A DNA stretch of 64,000 nucleotides from Amphimedon queenslandica (GCF_000090795.2 NW_003546264.1:264191-328190), one strand, 5' to 3'. Counted from the first letter of the stretch, positions 14,700-26,661 are shown. Notes: a model not told the origin generated them from the letters alone. Translations and numbers: made by a program.

Positions 14700-14860
14700 G
14701 TCAGCATGTACAGCAGACACTCATCACACACAAACTACATATGATTATACATTATACATATACATGTACAACATGATGTGCATGTACATGTATATGTACA
14801 CATACATGTACATATACACATACATGTACATGCACATGTACATGTACGTGTGCTACATTA
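14700..14860. repeat. TACATG palindromic hexamer run
   Basis: TACATGTACATG and its variants recur here, with other clusters near 16441-16468, 16731-16768, 17136-17169, 17610-17632 and 20238-20258. The unit is self-complementary, so each run can fold into a hairpin or cruciform. Confidence 0.85.
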
Positions 14861-17800
14861 GACTGAAGCCTCTTGTGATGATTTAATTGTCTCCAAGACA
14901 GGATGGATAGGTAAAGGATATGGTGATTAGAAGACTGAGAGAGAGGGGGAGGGAGGGAGGAGGAGAGATAAAGATGGCTAATGATTATAATCACCTTACA
15001 TTATCAGCAGAGGCTGTTAAACAATAATAAAATGATAAGACTTTCTGCAAATAAACATAACAAAAACAGACACCATTGGATGCATTAAAAGGTTGCCCTG
15101 AACTCTATCAGCCTCTCCTCCTCAAAGTACTTATCAATTTTCTTCCCTCCCTCTTTCTCTCCTTTACAATTTAGACCCACACTGTCTCTATCCCATTAAA
15201 CTAACCTGGCTATAGTCCCTACCTTCCTCCCCCACTCTCTCTTCCTCCCAAAAACCTTTCAATCATTACATAGTGTACATGTACATGTAGTATGTACATT
15301 ATAATAATTACACAGCAGCAGGCTTAGACCATGTTTCCATGGCAACATGGCTATCAAAATAAGCCACTAATGGAGTGAGGGACTAATGAAGAGAACCACA
15401 AAACATGTCAGTGGATAATTAATGGAGGAAGACTATCAAGAGACTTGAAGTCTGTTGAAATTATAATCAGATAAAGACAGCACACTTAAATTGAACCATG
15501 TCATGCATGCAGCAGCTAAACAAGAAGGATACAGCATCATTAATACACAATGTCAGGTCCAGCTGGGTACTAACATACTTCATATCATTAATATCATTAT
15601 ACATGAACACATACAGTGAGAGCTGATAATAGATACAAAAGGATACAATAATGTTATTTATTATGTCTGAGATAGACAAAAGTACACTGGCTCATATCAA
15701 AGATGAAACTACTTAAAAGTTAGACACATCAAGTTACATCACACAGAGACACATCCCCCCAACCATTCAGGCAATAGCACAATGGATCCTCTAGAAATTA
15801 ACACACACTATAATGGACACAATGAAGGAATAAAGGTACATAATACCAAGAGTAGATAATACCTGTTCTTAATTGCTATAATGTATGACAGTGGGTAGCT
15901 TAAGCTATTAAAATTTGGTGCTAATTTTTGAATGACAAAGTGCAGGTGGGGTCTAAATTAAGGTTCCTGTACATGTTTACACTATGAAGTGTTAAAACCT
16001 TAAGCTACAGTACACATGAAAGGTTTTTTACACAAAAACTACAAAATACATTAGCAATAAACTGGAGGGAAAGGGAGACTGGGTTATCTGGACACGAAGA
16101 CACAACAAACCAGTCTAACCTGTCTATAGACGCCGTGATGCACAGGTATAGACAGACGTTGTGAAATCATACGAAATTTTGGGTGGATGTGACTGACCTT
16201 GCTGCCAATCAACAAAGCTATAATAATTTCTTATTATTATTATATATGAGAGTATTTAGAGAGAGGGACAAGGAAAGAGAAAAGAAGAAAGAGAGAGAAA
16301 GAGGAAAATAACAAGGAAGGATGGTAAAGGATGGTGAACCATAAGAGAAGACACTTAAGTGGTCTTCAACCTTCACCATACAAACAAGAGTCATACCCAC
16401 CACTAAATCAAGTGGTTGGCTAGAGCTACAAATGAGATTATATGTACATGTACACATGTACATGTATGTATTCTTGAGGTGAAATGGTTAAGAGATCGAT
16501 AGTGCTAAGGATAGTAAACAATTGGATTTGAAACTTGAGCCTATACCAGTATTACCAGACTAATGGAAGCCTTGAGAGTGAGAGTATGTAATCACCAATT
16601 GAAGCTTATCACTACTACCAAGACCAAAGATACCACAATATATCAATACTGCTAGAAAGTACCCTACCTTAAGTATAATGTATATACATATAAGCTACAT
16701 GTACATCATAATAATGTTAAATCCTAATGTACATGTACATGTACATGCATGAATACATGTATGTACATGATGTGTCATTATTATTATCATCATGAGTAAC
16801 CACAGAGCTAAGAACCCACACAGGGTACTGAAAGCATATGACATGAGAACCCTTACCTGAGCACTAGCACTTATCCCGTTATCATTAGGAAACCTTAAGA
16901 ACCTCTCTCTCTTTACTACCACTACTACTATTACGTATTAATGTATATGTACATGTACATGTATTGTATTTAAAAGTCTAATGGGCATACTATAATAAGA
17001 AGTAGAGAGAGATATTGCATTAAATGATTCCATTATAGTACAAATTAAGCTATCAGATCAAACTATATGTACATACACATTACATGCAATTGTATTGATA
17101 CACTACTGTATATGGTTATAATTAGGGCCAGAACACTGTACATGTACATGCACATGTACATGTACATGTGCTTACTTTTCTGTCTGGTTCTGAGGTTTGT
17201 GTATTCAAGTTATGATACTCCTCTCTATATTGAATAAGGAAATAAAAGATAAGGATAACTACTGACATTAGAGAAAGAGAGAGAGAGGGGGAGGGGGAGG
17301 GGAGGGAGAAAGGACAGAGGACAGGTGCATGAACCAATTACATAAAATAAACAACTCATAGCACAGAAACAATTGGTGTTAAATAAAGGTAAACAATCAG
17401 AACAAGAAACACACACAGTAAGAGATAGTGCCTGACCAAGAGAGAGAGGGAGAGGCCTACAGATACACTGTACATGTACAATTTAAAGAAAACAATAGCA
17501 CCTGCCACTAAAGGTTTAAAAGCAAGTATGATTATATAGACACCATCACAAAAACAATGAAACTGGCATGTTATACATGTAGTATCATTAGTATGTGTGT
17601 TTTGGCGCACAAGTACATGTACATGTACATGTAGCAGCTGGGGGGATGTGGATAGCNCAAGGCTTGAGCTTTGAAGTCATTGTGTGATAGTGTAGTGTGG
17701 GAAAGTATATAAACATGTCCATTATGAAAGAAAACAAAGAGTGAACTTTGCGAAACAATTGGGATAAAGGTATTCCTTTGATCCATTGTCAATCCAGATT

Positions 17801-17879
17801 CAATATGAGATAATGAACACATAATCTTATAATTTATTGATTAATTACCTACTTAACATGTACATACTTATATGTACAT

Positions 17880-18245
17880 GTACAGTGTAGCCTCTTTATT
17901 AAGGACACCATTGGGCCCACACTACCTGTCCTTAATACATGTACAGTGTAGCCTCTTTATTAAGGACACCATTGGGCCCACACTACCTGTCCTTAATACA
18001 TGTACAGTGTAGCCTCTTTACTAAGGACACCATTGGGCCCACACTACCTGTCCTTAATACATGTACAGTGTAGCCTCTTTATTAAGGACACCATTGGGCC
18101 CACACTACCTGTCCTTAATACATGTACAGTGTAGCCTCTTTATTAAGGACACCATTGGACCCACACTATATACCTGTCCTTAATACATGTACAGTGTAGC
18201 CTCTTTATTATAAGGAGAGTCCATTGATGTCCCTAATATCCAGAG
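17880..18245 (+). repeat. 61-bp minisatellite, five full copies and a partial sixth
   Basis: CAGTGTAGCCTCTTTA occurs at 17883, 17944, 18005, 18066 and 18127 (61-bp steps) and at 18192 (65-bp step). Each unit holds AAGGACACCATTGGGCCCAC and ACCTGTCCTTAATACATGTA. The copies are almost identical, which points to recent expansion or homogenisation. Confidence 0.95.
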
Positions 18246-19089
18246 GTGTTTCTACCACAATAGTGGCCTATAGAGTTGAACACTAAAGGGCCACCAGCCA
18301 TGAGCAGCTGTTTAAACAGATAAAAGAGGGAAAAAAGCACATGATTAATAGCTCCAGGGCACTACTACCAACTGTACATGTACATGTGATGTACATGTGC
18401 CTATGAACAGGTACAGAACGTGTAGTAAAAGAAACTCTACAGTTCATGAATATTCGTGCAGACATTAAAGGCTGGGAGATAGAAATGGTGAAAGACAACA
18501 TTACTAAAACAAAGTGAACAGGTTATTATTATAATGTGTCTATAGCAGTAGGTTCTAGACTGTAAACGTACACAAGAATCAGAATCAACACACCACACCC
18601 ACACCACGCAATACATTATACATGTACTTGAACAGCTGGTAAAGCGTTTCCATTAGCCTTCCATTAGAAACATTATAAGTTAGTGAATATTATTATTATC
18701 CACTCTTTTTATTATTAATGAGGATAGGAAATTAGCTGAAAACATCTGTAATTACATTTAAGACAGCTCCAATACTAAGAATTTAACATGACATCACTTC
18801 ACTATCATTACAACTACAGTGTATGATGCACTGCTGTGTAATGCACGTACTTCTATGGTACAATAACAAAGTACTGCTACTAGTGTCGCTACATAATGTG
18901 TACACTATCAGTAGATTTCATCTCTTTGCCTCTCTCTCTCTCTCAGCCACAACAAAAAAGGAAAACCCAAATAGTCTGTGATATGTTCCAGGAAAGGAAG
19001 GAGTAGATCAGTGAAACGTGAGATGAGTATATTAGATTATTAGAAGGTGATAGAATTTCACTTTTGTACACGTATGTATCATGATTGTC

Positions 19090-19091
<2 letters not shown>

Positions 19092-19178
<87 letters not shown>
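19092..19178. repeat. (CT)n microsatellite
   Basis: A nearly pure CT dinucleotide run of about 87 bp. Reading frames through it encode only Arg-Glu or Leu-Ser repeats and are not genes. Confidence 0.95.
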
Positions 19179-19180
<2 letters not shown>

Positions 19181-19215
19181 ATAATGTAAACTGAATAGGC
19201 TACAAGAATGCTGGC

Positions 19216-19254
<39 letters not shown>

Positions 19255-19615
19255 TGATGATAACTATACTTAATTAAATTTAGCTCACTATGCCAACCTT
19301 GAGGTTTGTATAATCAAATTGAAAATAATAATTATTAATTAGTTCAAATGAGCGGAGACAAGGCTACAGAAAGAGGTCAAACTGTTAGACAAAACAATAA
19401 AACTAACAGAGACAAAACAAGCAAGATAAAGACCACAATCATCAACATAATAATAATAATAATTATTATTATTATCATTGTTATTATTATTAGTATTATT
19501 GATTATCTTTATCTGGCATTGGGATCCATTATAAGACTAACAATCGCTATTATATTAATGTAGCAACATCTGTCTTTATATTTAAATAAATCCCCCCTCT
19601 CTCCTCCTCCTCCTC

Positions 19616-19771
19616 TTACTTGATGATAGTCTTTGCTTCTTTTAAGTTTTTAAGTTGCAAGTGAGAGAAGGCAAGGTACAGGCGACACCTACACATCATC
19701 ACGTGGTCTCCTTTCTCATGAGACAATTCGTACTGTCTACGTGATATCAACCCAGCCTCTGCTGCCTAACA

Positions 19772-19845
<74 letters not shown>

Positions 19846-19973
19846 GTATAAATAATAATAAAGAAATTAGAAGTACATGTATATATAATTGATGTACAAA
19901 TTAAGAAAGGAGAGAGAGAGCCAAAAATACTACAAATTCTTCTATCTTATAATTGCCCATCCTTACACACAAG

Positions 19974-20009
<36 letters not shown>

Positions 20010-20862
20010 AAAGTCAACATTTGCATGATGTATACATGTACATGGATTCTATGGGCTATCACAAGATAGTACTTGTGACTCATTAATGGATCTGATTACA
20101 CTCACAGAGGAAGACAAAGAAACCTTCTAAGGATATTTCAAGGATGAATTAACATTAGTTGAGTGATTGAGTGTGTGGGCGGGACCAGCAGGAACCACAA
20201 CCAGCTGTTAATGTTTAGCCCATAAGTAATTAGTGAAATACATGTACATGTACATGTACTTGTAGACAAGCAGTCAGACAGAGAGGGAGGGATAAAGGAG
20301 GTTACTTTGTCTACAGCTTTTGCTTTGATTTAATAATAACATACATATATCCATTTAGGATTTTTAATTTTCATTTTTAACATCCCATGACAGTGTTGAT
20401 TATACAAAAATATTGATCAATATTTCTATACATACGTCAGACAGTTTAATATCAACAATCAGTACTAAATTAACGCAAAAATAACACCATTTTAATACAG
20501 CTACCAATGGTTTCTTAACGCAACATTAACACGATATTTAACATACATGTCTTAGGGTGGTTTCTCCAAGAGAGGAATGTGCCCCACCTAGTGTATTACA
20601 CCAAGCCAGTAACGTCTGTATCTTCACTTCATTGTATATTAATACCATTAACCTCATGCACCTTTAAAATTAATAATACCAAATAAAATTAATTATAATT
20701 AATTTTATTATTTTGTTACCATGGTCTGTCAGCTTTCCATCTCACGCCTAAGGATTCGTCATGTATTTTTAGTGATTGTTCCTCGAGATTGGACTCATTC
20801 TCAGGTTCAGAAGAGTCGATATTTAATGAAATGTTTAAAGAAATGTTTGACTGCGACGCCAT
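19616..20862 (-). CDS. small helical protein of 135 residues, family not recognised
   Basis: Three exons chain in phase: 20862-20720, 20661-20547 and 19765-19616. The total is 408 nt, giving 135 residues and a TAA. The start MASQSNISLNISLNID lies in an AAAATGGCG context. An acidic N-terminal third is followed by two helix-rich segments (PWCMRLMVLIYNEVKIQTLL and, after CNTLGGAHSSLGE, GLISRRQYELSHEKGDHVMM then RLYLAFSHLQLKNLKEAKTI). These look like paired amphipathic helices of tetratricopeptide type, but too few for a full superhelix. The TAA overlaps a good donor (AAG/GTAAGAG), so a longer spliced form is possible. It lies head-to-head with RhoBTB, with 219 bp between start codons. Coding status is well supported; function is unknown. 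Confidence 0.6.
19770..19842. repeat. (AAT)n microsatellite
   Basis: A near-pure AAT/ATA trinucleotide run directly upstream of the third exon's acceptor, inside the preceding intron of the minus-strand gene. Confidence 0.9.
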
Positions 20863-21081
20863 TTTTAACGAGTAGGTGGAGTTAGCCTGCCTATTATAGT
20901 TATAAACTTATTAATATTAGTTAACTTTAATTAATATAACAGTTAATTAACTAATTTATAATGATGTAATATATTTGTGCTAAAAATAACATGTTCTAAA
21001 AATAGACTTCGTTTCAACATAAAAATGGCTGCAAAATGCCAAGATCATTCTTAATTATTTTCTATAGTTTACTTTATAAGC
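20863..21081. promoter_or_regulatory. divergent promoter between the helical-protein gene and RhoBTB
   Basis: Only 219 bp separate the two start codons. The segment is AT-rich, with TATAGTTATAAAC near 20898 and TTTATAAGC directly before the RhoBTB ATG. There is no room for separate conventional promoters, so shared control is inferred. Confidence 0.5.
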
Positions 21082-23408
21082 ATGGCCTCTTACGATTCTC
21101 CTAGACTTAAAATGGTTGTTGTTGGTGACGGGGCTGTTGGTAAATCTTGCTTCCTCATCTCATGGTCTAGTGGAAGCTTTCCCAGCGAATATGTTCCAAC
21201 TGTCTTTGATAATTATGCTATGGACAAATTTGTAGAAGGCCATGGGAATGTTATATTAGCAGTTTTTGACACAGGTGAACTAAGACTGATCCTGTAGAGT
21301 AGGAAATAGATTTTGAACTGATTTTTTCATTTTTCTGCAGCTGGACAGGAAGACTATGATAGATTGCGTCCATTAGCTTATCCTGAAACTGATGTTATAT
21401 TAATGTGTTATGACATATCCAACAGATCGTCTTTTGAAAATATAAAGTAAAGATAGCTTTAACCTTTTACAAGTATTTATCTGCATCGTTAGATCAAAAT
21501 GGCTTCCAGAAGTGAGGCAATACATTCCTGATGCTCACGTAGTTCTGCTAGGACTCAAAAGTGATCTGAAGGACACTGCCCATAGCATAGTGACTTATGA
21601 TGAGGGATACCAGCTGGCAAGGGAGGAAGGTACATTATCATACATATTGAATCATTGATGTACTTATGCTGTGTAGAAAGTTTGAGCTAATTCTGACTTC
21701 AATTTTTCAAGTTGTGACCATTTTTTAAAAACGGCAAAATTCTAAAAAAATCCCTGTACTATAGCCCATGGTTTTTTCCAAAAAATGGCTCCAAAATCAC
21801 CCCCACTTTTTATTACATTTTTTGATACATATTGATGTACTTATGCCGTGTAGAAAGTTTGAGACAATTCCGACTTCAATTTTTAAAGTTATGACCATTT
21901 TTTAAAAAACGGCAAAATTCTGAATAATACCCTGTACTATAGCCCATGGTTTTTTCCAAAAAATGGCTCCGAAATTACCCCCAATTTTTATTACATTTTT
22001 TGATACATATTGATGTACTTATGCTACGTAGAAAGTTTGAGACAATTCCGACTTCAATTTTAAAAGTTGTGACCATTTTTTAAAAACGGCAAAATTCTAA
22101 AAAAATCCCTGTACTATAGCCCATGGTTTTTTCCAAAAAATGGCTCCAAAATCACCCCCACTTTTTATTACATTTTTTGATACATATTGATGTACTTATG
22201 CCGTGTAGAAAGTTTGAGACAATTCCGACTTCAATTTTTAAAGTTATGACCATTTTTTAAAAAACGGCAAAATTCTGAATAATACCCTGTACTATAGCCC
22301 ATGGTTTTTTCCAAAAAATGGCTCCGAAATTACCCCCAATTTTTATTACATTTTTTGATACATATTGATGTACTTATGCTACGTAGAAAGTTTGAGACAA
22401 TTCCGACTTCAATTTTTAAAGTTATGACCATTTTTTAAAAAACGGCAAAATTCTGAATAATACCCTGTACTATAGCCCATGGTTTTTTCCAAAAAATGGC
22501 TCCGAAATTACCCCCAATTTTTATTACATTTTTTGATACATATTGATGTACTTATGCTACGTAGAAAGTTTGAGACAATTCCGACTTCAATTTTTAAAGT
22601 TATGACCATTTTTTAAAAAACGGCAAAATTCTGAATAATACCCTGTACTATAGCCCATGGTTTTTTCCAAAAAATGGCTCCGAAATCACCCCCAATTTTT
22701 ATTACATTTTTTGATACATATTGATGTACTTATGCTGTGTAGAAAGTTTGAGCCGATTCCGACTTCAATTTTTCAAGTTATGGCCATTTTTTTAAAAACG
22801 GCAAAATTCTGAAAAATACCCTGTACTATAGCCCATGGTTTTTTCCAAAAAATGGCTCTGAAATCACCCCCAATTTTTATTACATTTTTTGATGCATATT
22901 GATGTACTTATGCTGTGTAGAAAGTTTGAGCCGATTCCGACTTCAATTTTTCAAGTTATGGCCATTTTTTAAAAAACGGCAAAATTCTGAAAAATACCCT
23001 GTACTATAGCCCATGATTTTTTCCAAAAAATAGCTCCAAAATCACCCCCAATTTTTATTACATTTTTTGATGCATATTGATGTCTTACGTAATTCTGTAA
23101 TAATTTTAAATCATAATTACAGTATTATTATTATTATTATTTATATTTTCTAGTGTTGTCTGGTTTTCATGAGGTCAGTTCTTTACGGCACCAAGGACTT
23201 GAAGAGGCTATGCACACGGCCATCATTAACGGTTTATCAGACAAGAAGAAAAAGAAAAGATTCAATTTATTCAAAAGAAAGTAAGTACAATAGAACCTCA
23301 TTCTGTTTGAATTACTAATACCACTTGTATTTTTAAAACTTACTTTTATTTCCTTGGAAAATTTGCTATTTTTAAGTGCATTATTTAATATTATAATTAT
23401 GCTTATAC

Positions 23409-23499
<91 letters not shown>

Positions 23500-23618
23500 G
23501 AACAAATGGAAGAACAGCAATAGCAGTCACAAAATAATTTATAATAAGTTGAAATTTAAATTTATATGAAATAAGTTAAAAATTAAGGATAGAAGGGTTA
23601 ATAGGAGCATCATCTTCA

Positions 23619-23663
<45 letters not shown>

Positions 23664-25334
23664 TACAGGAAGTCCTCCAAGTCCTCAGAGCCGGCAGTAC
23701 CTCCCCCTCCAGTGATGCCTGAGAACACCCGTGCTCCGTGGATCAACATCACCTCCTCAACGTTAGCCAGCGACTGGTCCAAACTCATCGACCACACCCA
23801 ATTCTCTGATGTTGTTATTCATTTAAGTAACAAGAGGTACCACGGACATCGGTACATCCTATGTACAGCATCTGATGTCATGAGGAGGTTATTGGGCGTA
23901 CCGTTGTCCCAGTTTAAACCCAGTGAGAGTCTATCGGAGTATGAGTGTCCCCAGTGGTCACTGAAGAGACTAACGGAGCTCACATTTGATACTATTAATA
24001 ACGGACAGGAGGAAGGGTTTGTGTCGATTGTGGCTGAGAACCAGTGAGTGAATTGCATGAAAAAAATTTTTTTAATAAAGAAAATCATTAAAACAAATGA
24101 TTCTCTCTTCTTAATAGATCATCTTCTAATTCACTGCCTACAGTTCATGTAACATTGGATGAGGAGCTGTTCACTGAGACTGCTCTAAAGAGATGTCTGG
24201 AGTTTTTATACACTGGATCCATCACGGTTGATAAAATCAGCGAAGAACTAGATGAAACGATAAAGGCAGCTGGTCTCCTCAATCTACCGGAACTCATAAT
24301 AATATGCAAGAATGCTCAAAGTGATCAAGAGTTCCTTAACCCTAGTATCGGTACTTGGCTCAATGATCGTAACAGCTCCATAGCTAAAGATCTCTTCTTC
24401 AATAAGACCTTCCTCTCGGATGTGGAGTTCCTTGTTGAAGGAGTGACCGTACCTGCACACAAGATAGTTCTGACGACCAGGTGTGACGTACTGGCGGCCA
24501 TGTTAACCGGAGGATTCTCTGAAACCAACACTCATCAAGTTAGTATCACATTGACCTATTTGAGTATCAATATTTGTCCTGTTTTTTCTTATTTTTTAAA
24601 GTATATCTACATGTCATTCTTTGCTAATTTTTTGTCATTATTTTTTTCTCAGATTGAGATACCAGAAGTATCCAGTGAAACATTTCTGGCAATGCTAGAG
24701 TATCTCTACACTGATCACAGTCCGATTGAAGAGACTGACAGTGTTGGTATCATGATCCTCGCTAATCAATACGTACAGCCCAGACTCAGTTCACTCTGTC
24801 AGTTGTACGTCACTAAACAGGTTGACAAAGCATGTGCCAAGTCCATAGCTGAAGCTGATATTAACATTATTGGTAAGAATAGTGTGATATTATACTTTTC
24901 ATTGCATGTCCTCATTGCTGTATTTTAATATACCTTTTCAATGATTTTTTGTTAGTAATTTATTAAGGATCCTCCCTATTTGATTTGTTATTATTATTAT
25001 TATTTTAGATCTTCTCCTACTGTCTCAGCTACACAATGCTGACCAGTTGAGTGGCTGGTGTCTTCACTTCATATCCAGCAATTATCTTGTGTTTGAGAAT
25101 AAAGACCAGTTTAAACAACTTGAAACTGAAAATAAAGAATACATTGAGAAACACAGGTACAATTAAACAACCATTGACTTTTGAATATATCTTATTATTT
25201 TTTTTGATGTCTCCGTTGTTAGGTGGCCTCCTGTCTCTTATTTGGAGGCAATGGAGGAGTATCAGAGACAGTATGGTAGTGATGAGGAGATCAGTGGAGG
25301 GAAAAAGAAACGAGAGAAATGTTCTGTTATGTAA
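21082..25334 (+). CDS. RHOBTB: RhoBTB atypical Rho GTPase with two BTB domains and a CAAX end
   Basis: Nine exons (21082-21274, 21341-21446, 21493-21629, 23154-23280, 23669-24043, 24118-24538, 24653-24872, 25009-25156, 25223-25334) give 612 residues. The Rho domain (about 1-180) keeps the P-loop GDGAVGKS at 15-22, switch I with Thr40 (YVPTVFDNY) and DTAGQED at 63-69 with the catalytic Gln. The NKxD-type motif is changed to LKSD. A proline linker precedes a split BTB1 (starting [11 protein letters not shown]) and a BTB2 ([20 protein letters not shown]). RhoBTB proteins serve as cullin-3 substrate adaptors and in vesicle traffic. The C-terminus is polybasic KKKREK followed by CSVM, a prenylation-type CAAX box that vertebrate RHOBTB1 and 2 lack. 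Intron 3 is swollen by eight copies of the 178-bp repeat. Confidence 0.93.
21640..23095 (-). repeat. eight-copy tandem array of the 178-bp repeat in RhoBTB intron 3
   Basis: CCTGTACTATAG occurs at 21753, 21931, 22108, 22286, 22464, 22642, 22819 and 22998, a spacing of 177-179 bp. Each unit holds GCCCATGGTTTTTTCC, AAAATGGCTCC, TTTTTATTACATTTTTTGAT and GTAGAAAGTTTGAG. Copies 1-2 and 3-4 share diagnostic variants, so a dimer has been duplicated. Confidence 0.95.
23408..23661. repeat. two (TTA)n microsatellites in RhoBTB intron 4
   Basis: Pure ATT/TTA runs at about 23408-23495 and 23617-23661. The poly-isoleucine reading frames across them are artefacts. Confidence 0.9.
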
Positions 25335-25678
25335 AATAACTGTATAAATTTTTATTTCCATTTTTTATAATTTTAAGTATATATTTATGTATTGCAACAG
25401 CTAAAAACTTAATTTATTATAAATGGATTCGATGGGGCGAGCCATGAAACTGATAAAGGAGTTGCCAAGTTTATCCATTGCGTACACTGTCCTGTAGTTT
25501 ATCAGTGTGATGTGGGTTAATCTCAACCTTGCCAACAGTTTCACCCCATTTACTGAGAATCATCTCAACCTTGCCGACAGTTTCACCCCATTTACTGCAG
25601 GCTCACCCCCAATAAAGCAGAACAAAAGAAGGCACGATTAGACTATAGCTGCACAGTCAGTGATATTCTTTCAGCAAA
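25335..25678. other. intergenic with a short direct duplication
   Basis: This holds the RhoBTB 3' end and the promoter of the fibrinogen-domain gene. A block of about 36 bp (ATCTCAACCTTGCC, then ACAGTTTCACCCCATTTACTG) is repeated at a 42-bp step near 25520 and 25562. No other gene is seen. Confidence 0.6.
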
Positions 25679-26500
25679 ATGTTGGCTCTCTTAATCATCA
25701 TTTCTTGCATTTCTTTCATGAATGCTCTCTGCCCTGAAGAAAGTAACTTCCTTTACTTATTAAAAGCTCCAGCTCTTATTTCATTTTTATAGATTGTCCT
25801 CTTCCTCGAGATTGCAAGGATTGGTATGATCTTGGAGTAAGAAAGAGTTGTGTCTATCCAATATATCTTGAAGATAATGAGACCATGATAAAGGTATAAA
25901 TGGCTGTCTTTGTAGTGCATTCATTTCTATTTGGTTTAGGTTTATTGTGATATGGAAACTGCAGGAGGTGGATGGACTGTTATACAGAGGAGAATGGATG
26001 GATCTCTTGATTTCAATCGGTACTGGTATGAGTATGAGAATGGATTTGGTAATGTTACTGGTGAATTTTGGCTTGGATTGAACTACATTGCTAAACTTTC
26101 CAGCAATTGTCGGACTACTCTGCGTGTAGAACTAGAAGATTTTGAGGAGGACAGGAGACATGCTGAATATTCATATTTTTATGTCAGTACATACAGGTAT
26201 CAGCTATCAATTGGTGGGTACTCTGGCACAGCAGGGGATAGCTTATATGGTGGCTCATATAACACTCGACATAATAGGATGTATTTTTCCACTCGAGATT
26301 GTGACTATGACAGATATTATTCATCATGTGCTCGAGTACACAGAAGTGGCTGGTGGTTCAATAGATGTATGCAGTCAAATCTCAATGCTCCTTACAGTGA
26401 AAATCCACATGTTTCTTACCTTAGAGGTATCACATGGACTTCTTGGAAGGGTAGTTATTATTCGTGCAAGGGGACTGAAATGAAAGTTCGCTGCCGATAG
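25679..26500 (+). CDS. secreted fibrinogen-related domain protein (ficolin/tenascin-like lectin)
   Basis: Three exons (25679-25742, 25793-25893, 25940-26500) give 241 residues. A signal peptide (MLALLIIISCISFMNALC) is followed by a short Cys-containing neck (CPLPRDCKDWYDLGV) and a complete fibrinogen C-terminal domain: VYCDMETAGGGWTVIQRR, NGFGNVTGEFWLGL, LSIGGYSGTAGDSL, a DCDYD-type calcium loop, the Cys pair around SSCARVHRSGWWFNRC, and WKGSYYSCKGTEMKVR. Proteins of this fold bind acetylated sugars or matrix partners outside the cell, often in innate recognition. There is no collagen stalk and no membrane segment, so it resembles a stand-alone secreted lectin. Its ligand cannot be read from the sequence. 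It ends 162 bp from the convergent SLC25 gene. Confidence 0.93.
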
Positions 26501-26661
26501 ATTAAGCAAGGCACAGTGTCTGCAGTTAGAACTTAATTAATGCTGTTTTATACTTAAATAGAAGTTGCTGAATAACTTTTAAGACTGTTTTTTGTATTTT
26601 TTGACATAAGTTACAAATAAAAATTGTAATAAAAATAAATTATAATAACAACATTAAATCA

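Larger units (their letters stand above)
5272..19615. other. 14-kb stretch without a supported gene
   Basis: This stretch is dense in short repeats: CA runs (near 7782-7812), GA/CT runs (near 6973-7065, 9699-9730, 11116-11145, 14333-14350, 19092-19178), AAT runs and many TACATGTACATG runs. Copies of the 61-bp minisatellite and of the 178-bp repeat also occur and are listed separately. I found no chain of exons with consistent phases. A few isolated open segments (for example 8100-8235 and 16859-16895, minus) have plausible codons but no supporting structure. One ambiguous base lies at 17657. The stretch may be intergenic or may contain long introns or non-coding transcripts. Confidence 0.5.

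Noticed and set aside
16859-16898. Possible short exon FPNDNGISASAQ before GTAAGG on the minus strand
   Set aside because: The acceptor lacks a pyrimidine tract and no neighbouring exon could be linked.
17880-18245. CRISPR-like regular repeats
   Set aside because: Units are contiguous with no variable spacers and the genome is animal; it is a minisatellite.
23354-23569. Poly-isoleucine or poly-asparagine frames (also near 32494, 39762-40294, 50770-51190)
   Set aside because: They are translations of ATT/AAT microsatellites inside introns or flanks.
26142-26483. Second frame across the fibrinogen-domain exon (and similar shadows in RhoBTB, NOS and the receptor)
   Set aside because: They overlap well-supported coding exons in another frame and have no family features.
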